A stretch of DNA of 64,000 bases from positions 323,076 to 387,075 of the forward strand of contig NZ_WLZY01000002.1 of assembly GCF_010122465.1 (NCBI RefSeq). The letters are read 5' to 3'. The translations under genes were made by a program, and so were the position numbers. The notes under the pieces were generated by a model. The model was not told the DNA's origin, made no database searches, and saw only the letters and a program-made list of their open reading frames with translations. Shown piece by piece: positions 15,839 to 24,337 of this stretch (the stretch's first letter is position 1; the number at the start of each line of letters is the position of its first letter). This DNA is from Phytoactinopolyspora mesophila (lineage in GTDB: Bacteria; Actinomycetota; Actinomycetes; Jiangellales; Jiangellaceae).

Positions 15839-17431
15839 ATGTCGGGTGTAGAAGTTCGAGGGGCTGCAGTGGAACGAGGCGAAGAGGTGCTCACTCCGGA
15901 AGCGCTGGATTTCGTCGCCGGCCTGCAGCGTGAGTTCGGGGGCCGCCGGGATGAATTACTGAAACTTCGCACTCAGCGCCGTGACGAGGTCGTTCGCACC
16001 GGGCAACTCGACTTCCTGCCGGAAACGGCCCAGATCAGGACCGGACAGTGGCAGGTCGCACCGGCCCCGGCCGACCTGGCGGATCGGCGGGTGGAGATCA
16101 CCGGACCCACCGAGCGCAAGATGGCGATCAACGCGCTGAACTCCGGTGCAAAGGTGTGGCTCGCCGACCTCGAGGACGCCAACACGCCGCACTGGGCGAA
16201 CGTCGTCTCCGGTCAGGTGAACTTGCGCGACGCCGTGCGCGGCACGTTGCAGCACACATCACCGGAAGGCAAGGAGTACCGGCTGCGTGAAGACGGTCAG
16301 GCGGCGGTGATCGTCATGCGCCCACGCGGCTGGCACCTGGACGAACGCCACGTCGTCGTCGACGGTTCACCGGCCGTCGGCGCACTGGTCGATTTCGGGC
16401 TCTACTTCTTCCACAACGCGCGGGAGCTGCTCTCGCGCGGAAGCGGACCGTACTTCTACCTGCCCAAGCTGGAGAGCCATCTCGAGGCGCGATTGTGGAA
16501 CGACGTCTTCGTCGCGGCCCAGACGGCTCTAGGTGTGCCGCAGGGCAGTATCCGCGCCACGGTGCTGATCGAGACCATCCCGGCGGCATTCGAGATGGAC
16601 GAGATCCTCTACGAACTGCGTGAGCACGCGTCCGGGCTGAACGCGGGACGGTGGGATTACCTGTTCAGCATGATCAAATACTTCCGGGACGCGGGCGCCG
16701 GCTTCGTCCTGCCGGATCGCGGCGTTGTCTCGATGACGGCGCCGTTCATGCGCGCCTATACCGAGCTGCTGGTGCGCACTTGTCACGCGCGCGGAGCGTT
16801 CGCCATGGGCGGTATGGCGGCCTTCGTGCCGAGCCGTCGCGACCCGGAGGTCAATGAGCAGGCCCTGGCCAAGGTGCGCGCCGACAAGGAACGTGAAGCC
16901 GGTGACGGGTTCGACGGCTCGTGGGTGGCACATCCGGATCTGGTGCCCATTTGCCAGGAGGTCTTCGACTCCGTGCTGGGGGAGCGGGCCAACCAGGTGG
17001 ATCGGCTCCGAGACGACGTCACTGTGAGCGCTGCCGACCTGCTCGACGTCGCTTCCACGCCGGGAGCTGCCACCGAAGCCGGCCTGCGCAACAACGTCTC
17101 GGTGGCCCTGCAGTATCTGGCTGCCTGGCTGGGTGGCAACGGCGCGGTCGCCATCAACAACCTGATGGAGGACGCGGCCACGGCAGAGATCTCCCGGGCG
17201 CAGATCTGGCAGTGGGCACATCGATCAGTGCAGCTCGAGGACGGCGCGACGGTGACGCCGGACCTGGTCCGCAGTGTGCTCGACGAAGAACTGGCCGCTA
17301 TCCGGGACGCCTACGGCGAGGCGTACGACGAACAGCGCTTCGCCCAAGCCCGCACCTTGTTCGAACAAGTGGCACTCGCCGACGAGTTCGCCGACTTCCT
17401 GACCCTGCCCGCCTATGAACTGATCGACTGA
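15839..17431 (+). CDS. aceB: Malate synthase A
   Basis: 530 residues from the ATG at 15839, which has AGAGAGG eight bases upstream; an ATG at 15812 would add nine residues. Condenses glyoxylate with acetyl-CoA to malate. Family A signatures are present: [27 protein letters not shown] (catalytic Arg), [35 protein letters not shown], and [15 protein letters not shown]. The length fits malate synthase A, not the longer G form. No isocitrate lyase is in the window, so the glyoxylate used is most simply the product of GlcDEF, making this the outlet of the cluster. Confidence 0.93.
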   Translation: MSGVEVRGAAVERGEEVLTPEALDFVAGLQREFGGRRDELLKLRTQRRDEVVRTGQLDFLPETAQIRTGQWQVAPAPADLADRRVEITGPTERKMAINALNSGAKVWLADLEDANTPHWANVVSGQVNLRDAVRGTLQHTSPEGKEYRLREDGQAAVIVMRPRGWHLDERHVVVDGSPAVGALVDFGLYFFHNARELLSRGSGPYFYLPKLESHLEARLWNDVFVAAQTALGVPQGSIRATVLIETIPAAFEMDEILYELREHASGLNAGRWDYLFSMIKYFRDAGAGFVLPDRGVVSMTAPFMRAYTELLVRTCHARGAFAMGGMAAFVPSRRDPEVNEQALAKVRADKEREAGDGFDGSWVAHPDLVPICQEVFDSVLGERANQVDRLRDDVTVSAADLLDVASTPGAATEAGLRNNVSVALQYLAAWLGGNGAVAINNLMEDAATAEISRAQIWQWAHRSVQLEDGATVTPDLVRSVLDEELAAIRDAYGEAYDEQRFAQARTLFEQVALADEFADFLTLPAYELID

Positions 17432-17436
17432 TATCC

Positions 17437-17549
17437 CCTCAGGCAGGAGGTGTCTCTCCTTGCCCGCAGACTCGGTCGGAGAGAGGGCTTCGCCCGTCGC
17501 TCCCTCGCTGATGCCCACCGCACCATGGAGAGACACCTCCTGCCTGAGG
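17437..17549. repeat. Long inverted repeat: 23-bp perfect arms around a 67-nt loop
   Basis: The arm CCTCAGGCAGGAGGTGTCTC plus TCC (17437-17459) recurs exactly inverted at 17527-17549. The loop contains a further small stem GGGC-TTC-GCCC. It begins six bases after the aceB stop, so it may terminate the operon, but arms of this length and perfection suggest a small mobile or regulatory repeat. No gene is seen inside it. Confidence 0.9.
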
Positions 17550-17644
17550 TTGTGCCGCGCCTGTTTGGGTAGGGTTTGGTCCGTCGGCGTCCCTCGTTTG
17601 TTGATGGTTGCGCATCGGTGATGCCCACCACGCCATGGAGAGAC
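17510..17644. repeat. 25-bp direct repeat pair between aceB and the aldo/keto reductase gene
   Basis: GATGCCCACCGCACCATGGA followed by GAGAC (17510-17534) recurs at 17620-17644 with three substitutions. The first copy overlaps the right arm of the long inverted repeat. The 110-bp period and the palindrome CCATGG in each copy suggest a degenerate second unit of the same element. No coding function is apparent in 17432-17694. Confidence 0.8.
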
Positions 17645-17694
17645 TTCATGCGCCGGAGCCACTAGCAGCAGGTTGCTAACCCGTCGTCTGTTGG

Positions 17695-18519
17695 TCAGGC
17701 GCCGAACTCGTTCGGGTGCGGGCCGGTGCGGTGTCCCTTGTCCAGGGCGGCGATCTCGTCCATGTCGGCCGCGTTGAGCTGGAAGCCGAACACGTCGAAG
17801 TTCTCCTGCATCCGCGCGCGCCGGACCGTCTTCGGGATCGCTACATGGCCGGACTGAAGGTGCCACCGCAGCACGACCTGCGCGGGGGTACGTCCGAGGC
17901 GATCGGCGATCCCGACGATGACCGGCTCCTCCAACAGCCTCGACTTCGCCAGCGGCGCCCAGGCCTCGAGGACGATCCCGTGTTCGTCGCTGTACTCGCG
18001 CAGCGCGTTCTGTTGCAACCACGGGTGCAGTTCGACCTGGTTGATCGCAGGCAATTCGCCGGTCTCGTCATTGAGCCGTTGTAGGTGTTCGGGCTCGAAG
18101 TTGGACACACCGATGGACCGGACGAGGCCGTCGTCGCGCAGGGCGATCAAGGCCTTCCAGGTGTCGACGTACCGATCCTGCCCGGGAGCCGGCCAATGGA
18201 TGAGGTAGAGGTCGACGAAGTCGAGGTTCAGCCGGTCGAGGCTGTTCCGGCATGCCTTGACGGTGGCGTCGTAGCCTTGGTCGTCGTTCCAGACCTTGGT
18301 GGTCACGAAGAGATCGTCACGCGGCACGTCGGTGCGCGTGATGGCCTGGCCGACGCCTTCCTCGTTGCCGTAGATGGCGGCGGTGTCGATGCTCCGGTAT
18401 CCGGTTTCGATGGCGGTGAGGACAAGATCGGCCGTCTCCGGTGCTGGGATCTGGAAGACCCCGAAGCCGAGCTGCGGCATAGCCATACCGTCGTTCAGGT
18501 TGATGGTGGGGACGGTCAT
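17695..18519 (-). CDS. Aldo/keto reductase (2,5-diketo-D-gluconate reductase-like)
   Basis: 274 residues from the ATG at 18519; a GTG four codons upstream is possible. NADPH-dependent carbonyl reductase of the AKR superfamily. The catalytic tetrad is visible as Asp45 and Tyr50 (SIDTAAIYGNEEG), Lys75 (VTTKVWN) and His108 (YLIHWPAP). The nucleotide-binding end has VAIPKTVRRARMQENFDVFGF. The layout with GYRSIDTAAIYGNEEGVG-type signature and LRDDGLVRSIGVSNF is that of the AKR5/DkgA-like group. Substrate not inferable. It is convergent with the aceB operon across the repeat-rich gap. Confidence 0.88.
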   Translation of the reverse strand: MTVPTINLNDGMAMPQLGFGVFQIPAPETADLVLTAIETGYRSIDTAAIYGNEEGVGQAITRTDVPRDDLFVTTKVWNDDQGYDATVKACRNSLDRLNLDFVDLYLIHWPAPGQDRYVDTWKALIALRDDGLVRSIGVSNFEPEHLQRLNDETGELPAINQVELHPWLQQNALREYSDEHGIVLEAWAPLAKSRLLEEPVIVGIADRLGRTPAQVVLRWHLQSGHVAIPKTVRRARMQENFDVFGFQLNAADMDEIAALDKGHRTGPHPNEFGA

Positions 18520-18582
18520 GAAGTGTTTCACCCGCTATTCGTTCGTTGGTCCGCTGATCTGTTCGAGACTATTCGCCCCTCA

Positions 18583-18632
18583 TGATCGTGAACACTTTCC
18601 CGTGCCATCGCGCAGGAAAGTGTTCATGATCA
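18583..18632. terminator. TGATCAT-ended hairpin at the end of the serine hydrolase gene
   Basis: Arms of 18 bp (18583-18600 and 18615-18632) with one mismatch around a 14-nt loop. The outer end TGATCA carries the TGA stop of the minus-strand serine hydrolase gene. No U-run follows, so it would be a U-less terminator or 3-prime end stabiliser. Related in outer sequence to the hairpins at 29677 and 32452. Confidence 0.75.
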
Positions 18633-19445
18633 CGGATTGAGATCGTCGAGCACGGCGTCGGACAGCGACGGCCACGCCTCGATGGCCCAATCCCCGAAGT
18701 CGCGGTCGGCCAGCGCGACGCAGGCCACCTCAGCGTCGGGATCGACCCACAAGAACGTCCCGGACTGGCCGAAATGCCCGAACGTGCGTGCCGAGTTCCG
18801 CGTACCGGTCCAGTGCGGCTGCTTGCCATCACGTATCTCGAACCCGAGCCCCCAGTCGTTCGGATCCTGCCGGCCGTACCCGGGGAGCACCCCGGCGAGG
18901 CCGGGAAAGGCAACCTCGGTGGCGGTGGCCAGGGTTCGTGGGTCGAGCAGCGCGGGCCGCTGCAACTCGGCCGCGAACCTGATGAGATCAGCCATGGTGG
19001 ACGACGCGCCGTGGCCTGGTGAGCCCTCGAACGTCGTCGACGTCATGCCGAGCGGCGTGAGCAGGCCGTCTTTCACGTAGTCCGCGAAAGGGATGCCGGA
19101 ACGTTCGGTGAGTGTGTCGGCGAGCTGTTCGAACCCGGCGCTGGAGTAGACCCGCCGCTGACCCACGGGCGCGATGCTGGTGTGCTCGTTGAGATTGAGC
19201 CCCGAGGCGTGGGCCAGCAGGTGCCGGATCGTGGAACCTTCCGGACCCGCGGGATCGTCGAGCTCGGCCACTCCTTCCTCGACGGCGATCAGCGCGGCGT
19301 AGGCGGTGAGCAGTTTGGTGACGGAGGCGAGCTGGAACACCCGGTCGGCTTCTCCGTAGCTCCCCAGTGTCTCGCCCGCCGCCGATACCACCGCGGCAGC
19401 GGCGTGGTCGACGGGCCACTCCTCGATCTGTTGCAGACTCTTCAT
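18630..19445 (-). CDS. Serine hydrolase of the beta-lactamase / class C family
   Basis: 271 residues from the ATG at 19445; the longer open frame lacks family similarity. Catalytic SxxK is SVTK (Ser41, Lys44) in FQLASVTKLLTAYA, the Tyr motif is YSS at 100-102, and the third motif is the HFG-type GHFGQSGTFLWVDP that replaces KTG. LLAHASGLNLNEH is a typical esterase/beta-lactamase family element. No signal peptide, so it is probably cytoplasmic and an esterase or peptidase rather than an antibiotic-resistance enzyme. The stop lies in a hairpin shared in type with others in this window. Confidence 0.85.
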   Translation of the reverse strand: MKSLQQIEEWPVDHAAAAVVSAAGETLGSYGEADRVFQLASVTKLLTAYAALIAVEEGVAELDDPAGPEGSTIRHLLAHASGLNLNEHTSIAPVGQRRVYSSAGFEQLADTLTERSGIPFADYVKDGLLTPLGMTSTTFEGSPGHGASSTMADLIRFAAELQRPALLDPRTLATATEVAFPGLAGVLPGYGRQDPNDWGLGFEIRDGKQPHWTGTRNSARTFGHFGQSGTFLWVDPDAEVACVALADRDFGDWAIEAWPSLSDAVLDDLNP

Positions 19446-19548
19446 ACTTCCCGACACTAAACCCCGTACCCTCAGGCGCGGGCATGACACCGGTGGACGC
19501 ACCCGGCGGGTGGCAAGCCAGGTGCCGGCGCCCCTGTTCGCGCGGGTG

Positions 19549-20004
19549 CTACGGGCTGGGGCGCTCAATCGCGGCGGCATGCTCGGCCAGCCCGGTGGCG
19601 CACCGCTGGATGAACGTGGTCAGTGTGCGCCGGTAGAGCCCGCCGAGCCCGGGAATCTTGGGACGGAAGCTGGAGCTCCAGTTGATGGTTGTGGTGCCGT
19701 CCTGACCTTCACTGAGCTCGACGTCGGCGCGGTAGTCGCGGATCGCCAGGCCGTCCACCAGCACATAGCTCAGCCGTTTGCCCGGAACCAGGTCGATGAT
19801 CTGCTCGGAGCTTCGGACCTTACCCGTTCGGAATACGCGGACGGCGCCGACGGTCTCGCCGCCGTCGTCACCGGCTCGGCTCAGCTCGAAGGACTCGATG
19901 GGCGACCACGTGGGCCAGCTTGTCCCGTCGGCCAGCAGAGCGTACGTGGTGTCCGCCGAGGCAGTCGTCGTCGCCGAGACATCGATGTGTTGTATTGCGA
20001 TGAC
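19549..20004 (-). CDS. SRPBCC (polyketide cyclase/dehydrase type) family protein, no canonical start codon
   Basis: A continuous reading frame with clear SRPBCC features: IAIQHIDVSATTTASADTTY, then LLADGTSWPTWSPIESFEL, VRVFRTGKVRSSEQIIDLVPG, a LSYVLVDGLAIRDYRADVEL strand pair, and INWSSSFRPKIPGLGGL before the C-terminal helix, the order of the lipid-binding START-like fold. The N-terminal end of the fold falls at a GTC codon (20002-20004) preceded by GGAG about five bases upstream. No ATG, GTG or TTG occurs in frame between there and the TGA about 90 bases upstream; the first GTG lies deep in the domain. A GTG-to-GTC change, a sequencing error or a rare start would explain it. Ligand unknown. 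Confidence 0.6.
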   Translation of the reverse strand, partial: VIAIQHIDVSATTTASADTTYALLADGTSWPTWSPIESFELSRAGDDGGETVGAVRVFRTGKVRSSEQIIDLVPGKRLSYVLVDGLAIRDYRADVELSEGQDGTTTINWSSSFRPKIPGLGGLYRRTLTTFIQRCATGLAEHAAAIERPSP

Positions 20005-20094
20005 GCACTCTCCAAAGCTGTGGCGGGTATGAAGTGGATCCGACGGCGCGACGCGACGGAGCGGCTCATCGCGGTGTGGAGTCGGATCTTGTGA

Positions 20095-22125
20095 TCAAGA
20101 GCGGTTGAGGCCCCGGCGCTCCAACAGCGGATCGATCTGCGGGTCGCGGCCACGGAACTCGCGGAAGGCTTGCATCTCCGGAATCGAACCGCCACGGGCG
20201 AGCAGTGTGCGACGGAAATGCTCGCCGTTCTCGCGGTTCAGCCCACCGTTCTCCTTGAACCATTCGACGGTGTCGGCGTCGAGGACTTCGCTCCAGATGT
20301 ACGAGTAGTATCCCGCGCTGTACCCGCCGGCGAAGATGTGCGCGAAGTACGTGGAGCGATACCGCGGTGGGATTTCCGCCACCGCCACGCCCGCCGATTC
20401 CAGGGCGGCCGCTTCGAACGTTGCGACGTCTCCAGTGGGAGTGCCGGTTTCGATCTCGTGCCACGCGAGGTCGAGCAGTGCGGCGCCGAGATACTCCGTT
20501 GTCTTGAACCCCTCGCCCCAGATTTGCGAGTCCAGCAGGCGCTGAACGAGATCCTGAGGGATCAGTTCGCCGGTCTCGTGGTGACGGGCGTAGTTGGCGA
20601 GTACCTCCGGCCAGACCATCCACATCTCGTTGACCTGCGAGGGGAACTCGACGAAGTCGCGGCGGACGTTGGTGCCGGAGAGCTTCGGGTATCGCACGTC
20701 GGACAACAGGCCGTGCAGGGCGTGCCCGAACTCATGGAACAGCGTCGTGACCTCGTCGAAAGTCAGCAACGTCGGCTCGCCCGCCGGAGGCCGGACGATG
20801 TTCAGGTTGTTCATGACGACGGGTTTGGTGTCGAGCAGCGCGGACTGCTCGACGAACGAGTTCATCCAGGCGCCACCTCGTTTTGAAGCACGGGCGTAGA
20901 AGTCGGCGAGAAACAATCCCACTGGTGAACCGTCGGCTTCGGTGACCTCGAAGACCCGGACCTCGGGGTGATAGCCGACGAGGTCCTCGCGCTCGGTGAA
21001 GTTCAGGCCGTACAGGCGGTTGGCAGCGAAGAAGACGCCGTCCTGAAGCACTCGTTCGAGCTCGAAGTAGGGACGTAGCTGGGCGCTGTCGACGTCGTAG
21101 GTGGCGCGGCGGACCTGTTCGGAATAGAACGACCAGTCCCACCCCTGAAGCTCGAACTGGTCGCCGATCGACTTCTGCAACTCGGCGGCCTCGGCCCGCG
21201 CATTGGCGACGGCGGCCGGTGCCAACTTGCTGAGCATCTCGTGCACCGCTTCAGGTGAACCGGCGGTGCTGTCCTCGAGCACGTAGGCGGCGTGTGTGCG
21301 ATACCCCAGCAGTTCCGCCCGTTCCGCTCGCAGCGCCGTCATCCGGGCAATGGTGGCGGCGGTGTTGTGCTCGTTGTCGTTGCTTCCACGAGAGATGGAG
21401 GCGCGGTAGATGCGCTCGCGGAGTGCACGGTTGGTCAGCGAGCTCAGAATCGGCTGGCCGCTCGGCAGGATCAAAGTGATCAGATACTTGCCGTCCAGGC
21501 CTCGTTCACGCGCCGATTCGGCCATGGCGCTGATCGAGTCGGCGGATACACCGTCCAGCTGGGCGACATCGTCGACGACGACGGCCGAGGTATTAGTGTC
21601 GTCCAGCAGCTTCTTCTGAAACGTGGTGGACAGCGCGGAGAGTTCTTCGTTGATCGAACGAAGTTTCGCCTGCTGGTCGTCGTCGAGCGCGGCGCCGGCA
21701 CGGACGAACTCGAGGTGGTAGCGCTCGAGTAGGCGCTGGGACTCTGGATCGAGGTCGGGATCTGCGGCCCGAACCGCCTCGATCCGCGCGAACAGCGCCG
21801 GGTTGAGGTGAATGGCGTCGCTGTGCGCGGCCAGCTTCGGTGCTATGTCAGCCTGCAGGGCCTGGATGGTGTCGTTGGTGTTGGACGACGCTTGGTTGAA
21901 GAAGACGGCCGAAACCCGATCGAGGATCTGGCCGCTACGTTCGAGCGCGACGATTGTGTTCTCGAAGGTCGGCGGCTCGGCGTTGGAAGCGATGGCGTCG
22001 ATCTCGGCGATATGTTCAGCCATCCCTCGCTCGAAGGCGGGGGCGTAGTGCGACTCGTCGATCTGCTCGAACGGGGGTAGCGCGTAGGGCAGGTCGCTCT
22101 CGCGGAAGAAGGGGTTTTCAACCAT
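20095..22125 (-). CDS. M3 family metallopeptidase (oligopeptidase A / dipeptidyl carboxypeptidase)
   Basis: 676 residues, the usual size of the Dcp/PrlC group. Zinc site HEFGH in TLFHEFGHALHGLLSD at about residue 460, followed by the third ligand in DFVEFPSQVNEMW. The N-terminus NPFFRESDLPYALPPFEQI is the usual opening of actinobacterial M3 peptidases. C-terminal FAGGYSAGYYSYIWSEVLDAD is a conserved substrate-pocket element. Cytoplasmic degradation of oligopeptides. Single gene; the SRPBCC gene lies just downstream on the same strand. Confidence 0.93.
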   Translation of the reverse strand: MVENPFFRESDLPYALPPFEQIDESHYAPAFERGMAEHIAEIDAIASNAEPPTFENTIVALERSGQILDRVSAVFFNQASSNTNDTIQALQADIAPKLAAHSDAIHLNPALFARIEAVRAADPDLDPESQRLLERYHLEFVRAGAALDDDQQAKLRSINEELSALSTTFQKKLLDDTNTSAVVVDDVAQLDGVSADSISAMAESARERGLDGKYLITLILPSGQPILSSLTNRALRERIYRASISRGSNDNEHNTAATIARMTALRAERAELLGYRTHAAYVLEDSTAGSPEAVHEMLSKLAPAAVANARAEAAELQKSIGDQFELQGWDWSFYSEQVRRATYDVDSAQLRPYFELERVLQDGVFFAANRLYGLNFTEREDLVGYHPEVRVFEVTEADGSPVGLFLADFYARASKRGGAWMNSFVEQSALLDTKPVVMNNLNIVRPPAGEPTLLTFDEVTTLFHEFGHALHGLLSDVRYPKLSGTNVRRDFVEFPSQVNEMWMVWPEVLANYARHHETGELIPQDLVQRLLDSQIWGEGFKTTEYLGAALLDLAWHEIETGTPTGDVATFEAAALESAGVAVAEIPPRYRSTYFAHIFAGGYSAGYYSYIWSEVLDADTVEWFKENGGLNRENGEHFRRTLLARGGSIPEMQAFREFRGRDPQIDPLLERRGLNRS

Positions 22126-22422
22126 CAACGAACGATATCCGGCAGGGAGGGCTCAGGTCACGCCGCCCTTGTACACGGGGTGACAAGGATCCAAGGTGCC
22201 CGGAGTTCTGCGGCCGAGCACAACTGGCGCGGGCTGGGCGGCTGTTCCTCAACAGCGACGAATCAGCGCTCGGGAGCGGGCTCTGTGACACGCCAAGGGG
22301 GCGATAATCGGGGTTGCGTGGCGAGTTGCCTCCGGATCGTGCAGAATAGGAGCGTCTACCGGTCCGTCAGGATGGGGAAGAGGCCGCAGGGGAAGGCGTC
22401 CCTCGACCCACAGGAGGAACCG

Positions 22423-22920
22423 GTGACGACGACACGTGGCGTACTGTACGTCCACGCCAGCACGTCGGCGTTGTGCCCGCACGTAGAGTGGGCCGTCGCC
22501 GGCGCCCTCGGGGTGCGCGTCAGCCTCGACTGGACACCTCAACCTGCCCAGCCGGGCTCGTTCCGTGCCGAATTGTCTTGGCAAGGTGAGGCCGGCACCG
22601 GCGCGCGTATCGCGTCCGCCTTGCGTGGATGGCTGCACTTGCGCTTCGAAGTCACGGAGGAACCAAGTGCTGGCACGGAGGGGGCGCGGTATGCATACAC
22701 GCCCGCACTCGGGATCTTTCACGCGGTCACCGGCGTACATGGCGACATCCTGATTCCTGAGGACCGCATCAAGGCGGCGATAGTCAAGGCCGCCGCGGGC
22801 GAGATCGAACTCGAAGATGAACTGTGCCGGCTTGTCGGCAAACCCTGGGATGACGAGCTCGAGCCGTTCCGGTACGCCGGCGAAGGTGCTCCGGTGCGCT
22901 GGCTGCATCAGGTGGTCTGA
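22423..22920 (+). CDS. DUF3145 family protein
   Basis: 165 residues from the GTG at 22423, with AGGAGG ahead of it; the longer frame from 22180 is not supported. TRGVLYVHASTSALCPHVEW is the start of DUF3145, a family restricted to Actinobacteria, followed by GALGVRVSLDWTPQPAQPG, LRGWLHLRFEVTEE, and a C-terminal DELEPFRYAGEGAPVRWLH. Function is unknown. The match covers the whole protein at the normal length. Followed by stem-loops that may end its transcript. Confidence 0.9.
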   Translation: MTTTRGVLYVHASTSALCPHVEWAVAGALGVRVSLDWTPQPAQPGSFRAELSWQGEAGTGARIASALRGWLHLRFEVTEEPSAGTEGARYAYTPALGIFHAVTGVHGDILIPEDRIKAAIVKAAAGEIELEDELCRLVGKPWDDELEPFRYAGEGAPVRWLHQVV

Positions 22921-23016
22921 GAAAGGTTGTCTTAGGGTCTTCACAACCTGCCAAGGCGCGTGTATGGTCACATCCAGGTGACAAACCTCCAGTTCGTGGC
23001 CGCTCCGGCACCGGTG

Positions 23017-23100
23017 ATTTCCCCGGCCCGGTGATCCGGGAAATACAGCGGCCTCACCACGTTAGTGGCCCGGCTCCCCGAGAGGGTTGAGCCGGGCCAC
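23017..23100 (+). terminator. Two consecutive stem-loops downstream of the DUF3145 gene
   Basis: ATTTCCCCGG pairs with CCGGGAAAT (23017-23044), and GTGGCCCGGCT (23065-23075) pairs exactly with AGCCGGGCCAC (23090-23100) across a 14-nt loop. They lie 100-180 bp after the DUF3145 stop and before the next gene; the second is a strong GC-rich terminator-like stem without a U-run. Confidence 0.6.
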
Positions 23101-23178
23101 GACGCGTTTCTGGCTCATTTCCGTTGTGGCATCCAGATCACCTGTTCCTTACCTTAGCATTAGCCTTAGTTTGCCTGT

Positions 23179-23196
23179 GTCTAGCTTTGCCTAGAC
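23179..23196. promoter_or_regulatory. Dyad GTCTAG-N6-CTAGAC upstream of the DUF3800 gene
   Basis: A perfect 6+6 dyad about 70 bp before the DUF3800 start, in a locally AT-richer stretch that also holds repeated TTAG steps. Size and place suit a repressor site. No known regulator is assigned. Confidence 0.35.
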
Positions 23197-23267
23197 AGCT
23201 TTGACTGTCAGTCGCCGCCCTTAGCCTCGTTTCATCTCTTCGCAGGGTGAACAGAGGGCTGGGTGGC

Positions 23268-23975
23268 ATGCTTCTGACATATCTGGACGAGTCCTACACC
23301 AAGGACCACTACTACATGGCCGCACTGTGCTGCCCAGATGATCAAGTGGTCTCCCTGTCTCGGGCCTTGGACGAGGTTGTTCGCGTCGCCGCGGCCAAGT
23401 ACAAGGTAGCGGCGGGTGCCGAACTCCATGGCCGTTCGATCTTTCATGCCGATGATGAGTGGGTGGGTATGAAACAACTCCTCCGTGCACGCATTGGCAT
23501 TTACGACGCAGCCATGCAAGCGATCGGAGGCCACGAGGTCTCGCTCATCCTGCGCGGCGTCGATGTGCGGCGGCTCCACGCCCGATACGGGCCGACCACG
23601 AGACCACATGTCCTCGTGCTTCAGCACCTGATGGAGAGAATCAACCTGCACGCTCGCCGCTGTGCTCCTCCCGAGCGTGTGTTGCTGATCGCGGACGAGA
23701 TCGACGGGCAGGATGGCTATCGGCGCCACCTCTGGCATTACCGCCAGCACGGGACACCGGGTTACCGGTCCAGCCGGTTGGAGCGGATCGTCGACACAAT
23801 CCATTTCGCTCCATCACATGCAAGCCGTCTTATCCAAGCTGCTGACCTCGTGGCCTTCTTGCATCGTCGACGGATGACCATTCGTGAAACGGACGAGCGG
23901 GCCGAGCGGGTCAACGCGCAGCTCTGGGGCCGTGTTGCAGGGCGCGTGGTTCATGAACGGGAATGGACGCCGTAG
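23268..23975 (+). CDS. DUF3800 domain protein
   Basis: 235 residues from the ATG at 23268 (MLLTYLDESYTKDHYY), a typical DUF3800 opening; an in-frame GTG at 23247 would add seven residues. The family has an RNase H-like fold: acidic residues in LTYLDES, LLIADEIDG and the C-terminal HASRLIQAADLVAFLHRR (the Q-x-A-D motif) fit the conserved site. DUF3800 proteins are frequent near mobile or defence genes, but no partner is seen here; neighbours are housekeeping genes. Function not established. Confidence 0.85.
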   Translation: MLLTYLDESYTKDHYYMAALCCPDDQVVSLSRALDEVVRVAAAKYKVAAGAELHGRSIFHADDEWVGMKQLLRARIGIYDAAMQAIGGHEVSLILRGVDVRRLHARYGPTTRPHVLVLQHLMERINLHARRCAPPERVLLIADEIDGQDGYRRHLWHYRQHGTPGYRSSRLERIVDTIHFAPSHASRLIQAADLVAFLHRRRMTIRETDERAERVNAQLWGRVAGRVVHEREWTP

Positions 23976-24013
23976 TGTTCTGCGCCTGCGGTGCGCAGCA
24001 CGAGACGCACGAA

Positions 24014-24070
24014 CGCCCCGCACAGGGCGGGGCGTAAGGCGGTGCGGGAGGCCCCCAAGGATCCTTGGGG
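24014..24070. terminator. GC-rich hairpin followed by a perfect 18-bp palindrome
   Basis: CGCCCCGC pairs with GCGGGGCG (24014-24034, 5-nt loop), a terminator-like stem 40 bp after the DUF3800 stop. At 24053-24070 CCCCAAGGATCCTTGGGG is a perfect palindrome with no loop, better suited to a protein-binding site than an RNA hairpin. Confidence 0.6.
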
Positions 24071-24114
24071 ACGAGTCCTGCAATCACTACGGTAACTGCA
24101 ACGTGGGCCGTTGA

Positions 24115-24300
24115 CAACGCCACCTCTGCGGCGGCCCCGTCAGCACCGGATGCGGCACCCTGGCCGTGCGGGATGTCAACGGAATGGCGCCGTCGTTCGC
24201 CGTAGGGGACCGGATTTTCGTCGCTTGGGTGTCGACGAAGATCTCCCGAGAAGGGGCACTGGCCGGAACATACCTGGTCTATGCGGAGCAGCTGGACTGA
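24115..24300 (+). pseudogene. Possible 3-prime remnant of an unidentified gene
   Basis: A 61-residue open frame without a convincing start, bounded by TGA on both sides, reads VRDVNGMAPSFAVGDRIFVA and ends GTYLVYAEQLD. The alternation of hydrophobic and charged residues and the codon usage look protein-like, resembling the C-terminal end of a beta-rich domain. It lies just before the convergent accD-like gene. The parent protein is not recognised, and it could be a chance open frame. Confidence 0.25.
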
Positions 24301-24337
24301 AGCGAACCAGCTGGAGTCCGGCGGGTCCGCGGGGAGC

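Noticed and set aside
17225-18022. Minus-strand open frame of 265 codons spanning the aceB end and the repeat region
   Set aside because: Overlaps aceB and the aldo/keto reductase in other frames, with shadow-like composition.
23268-23975. DUF3800 gene as part of a defence island
   Set aside because: Neighbours are DUF3145 and the fatty-acid operon; no partner nuclease, methylase or reverse transcriptase is present.
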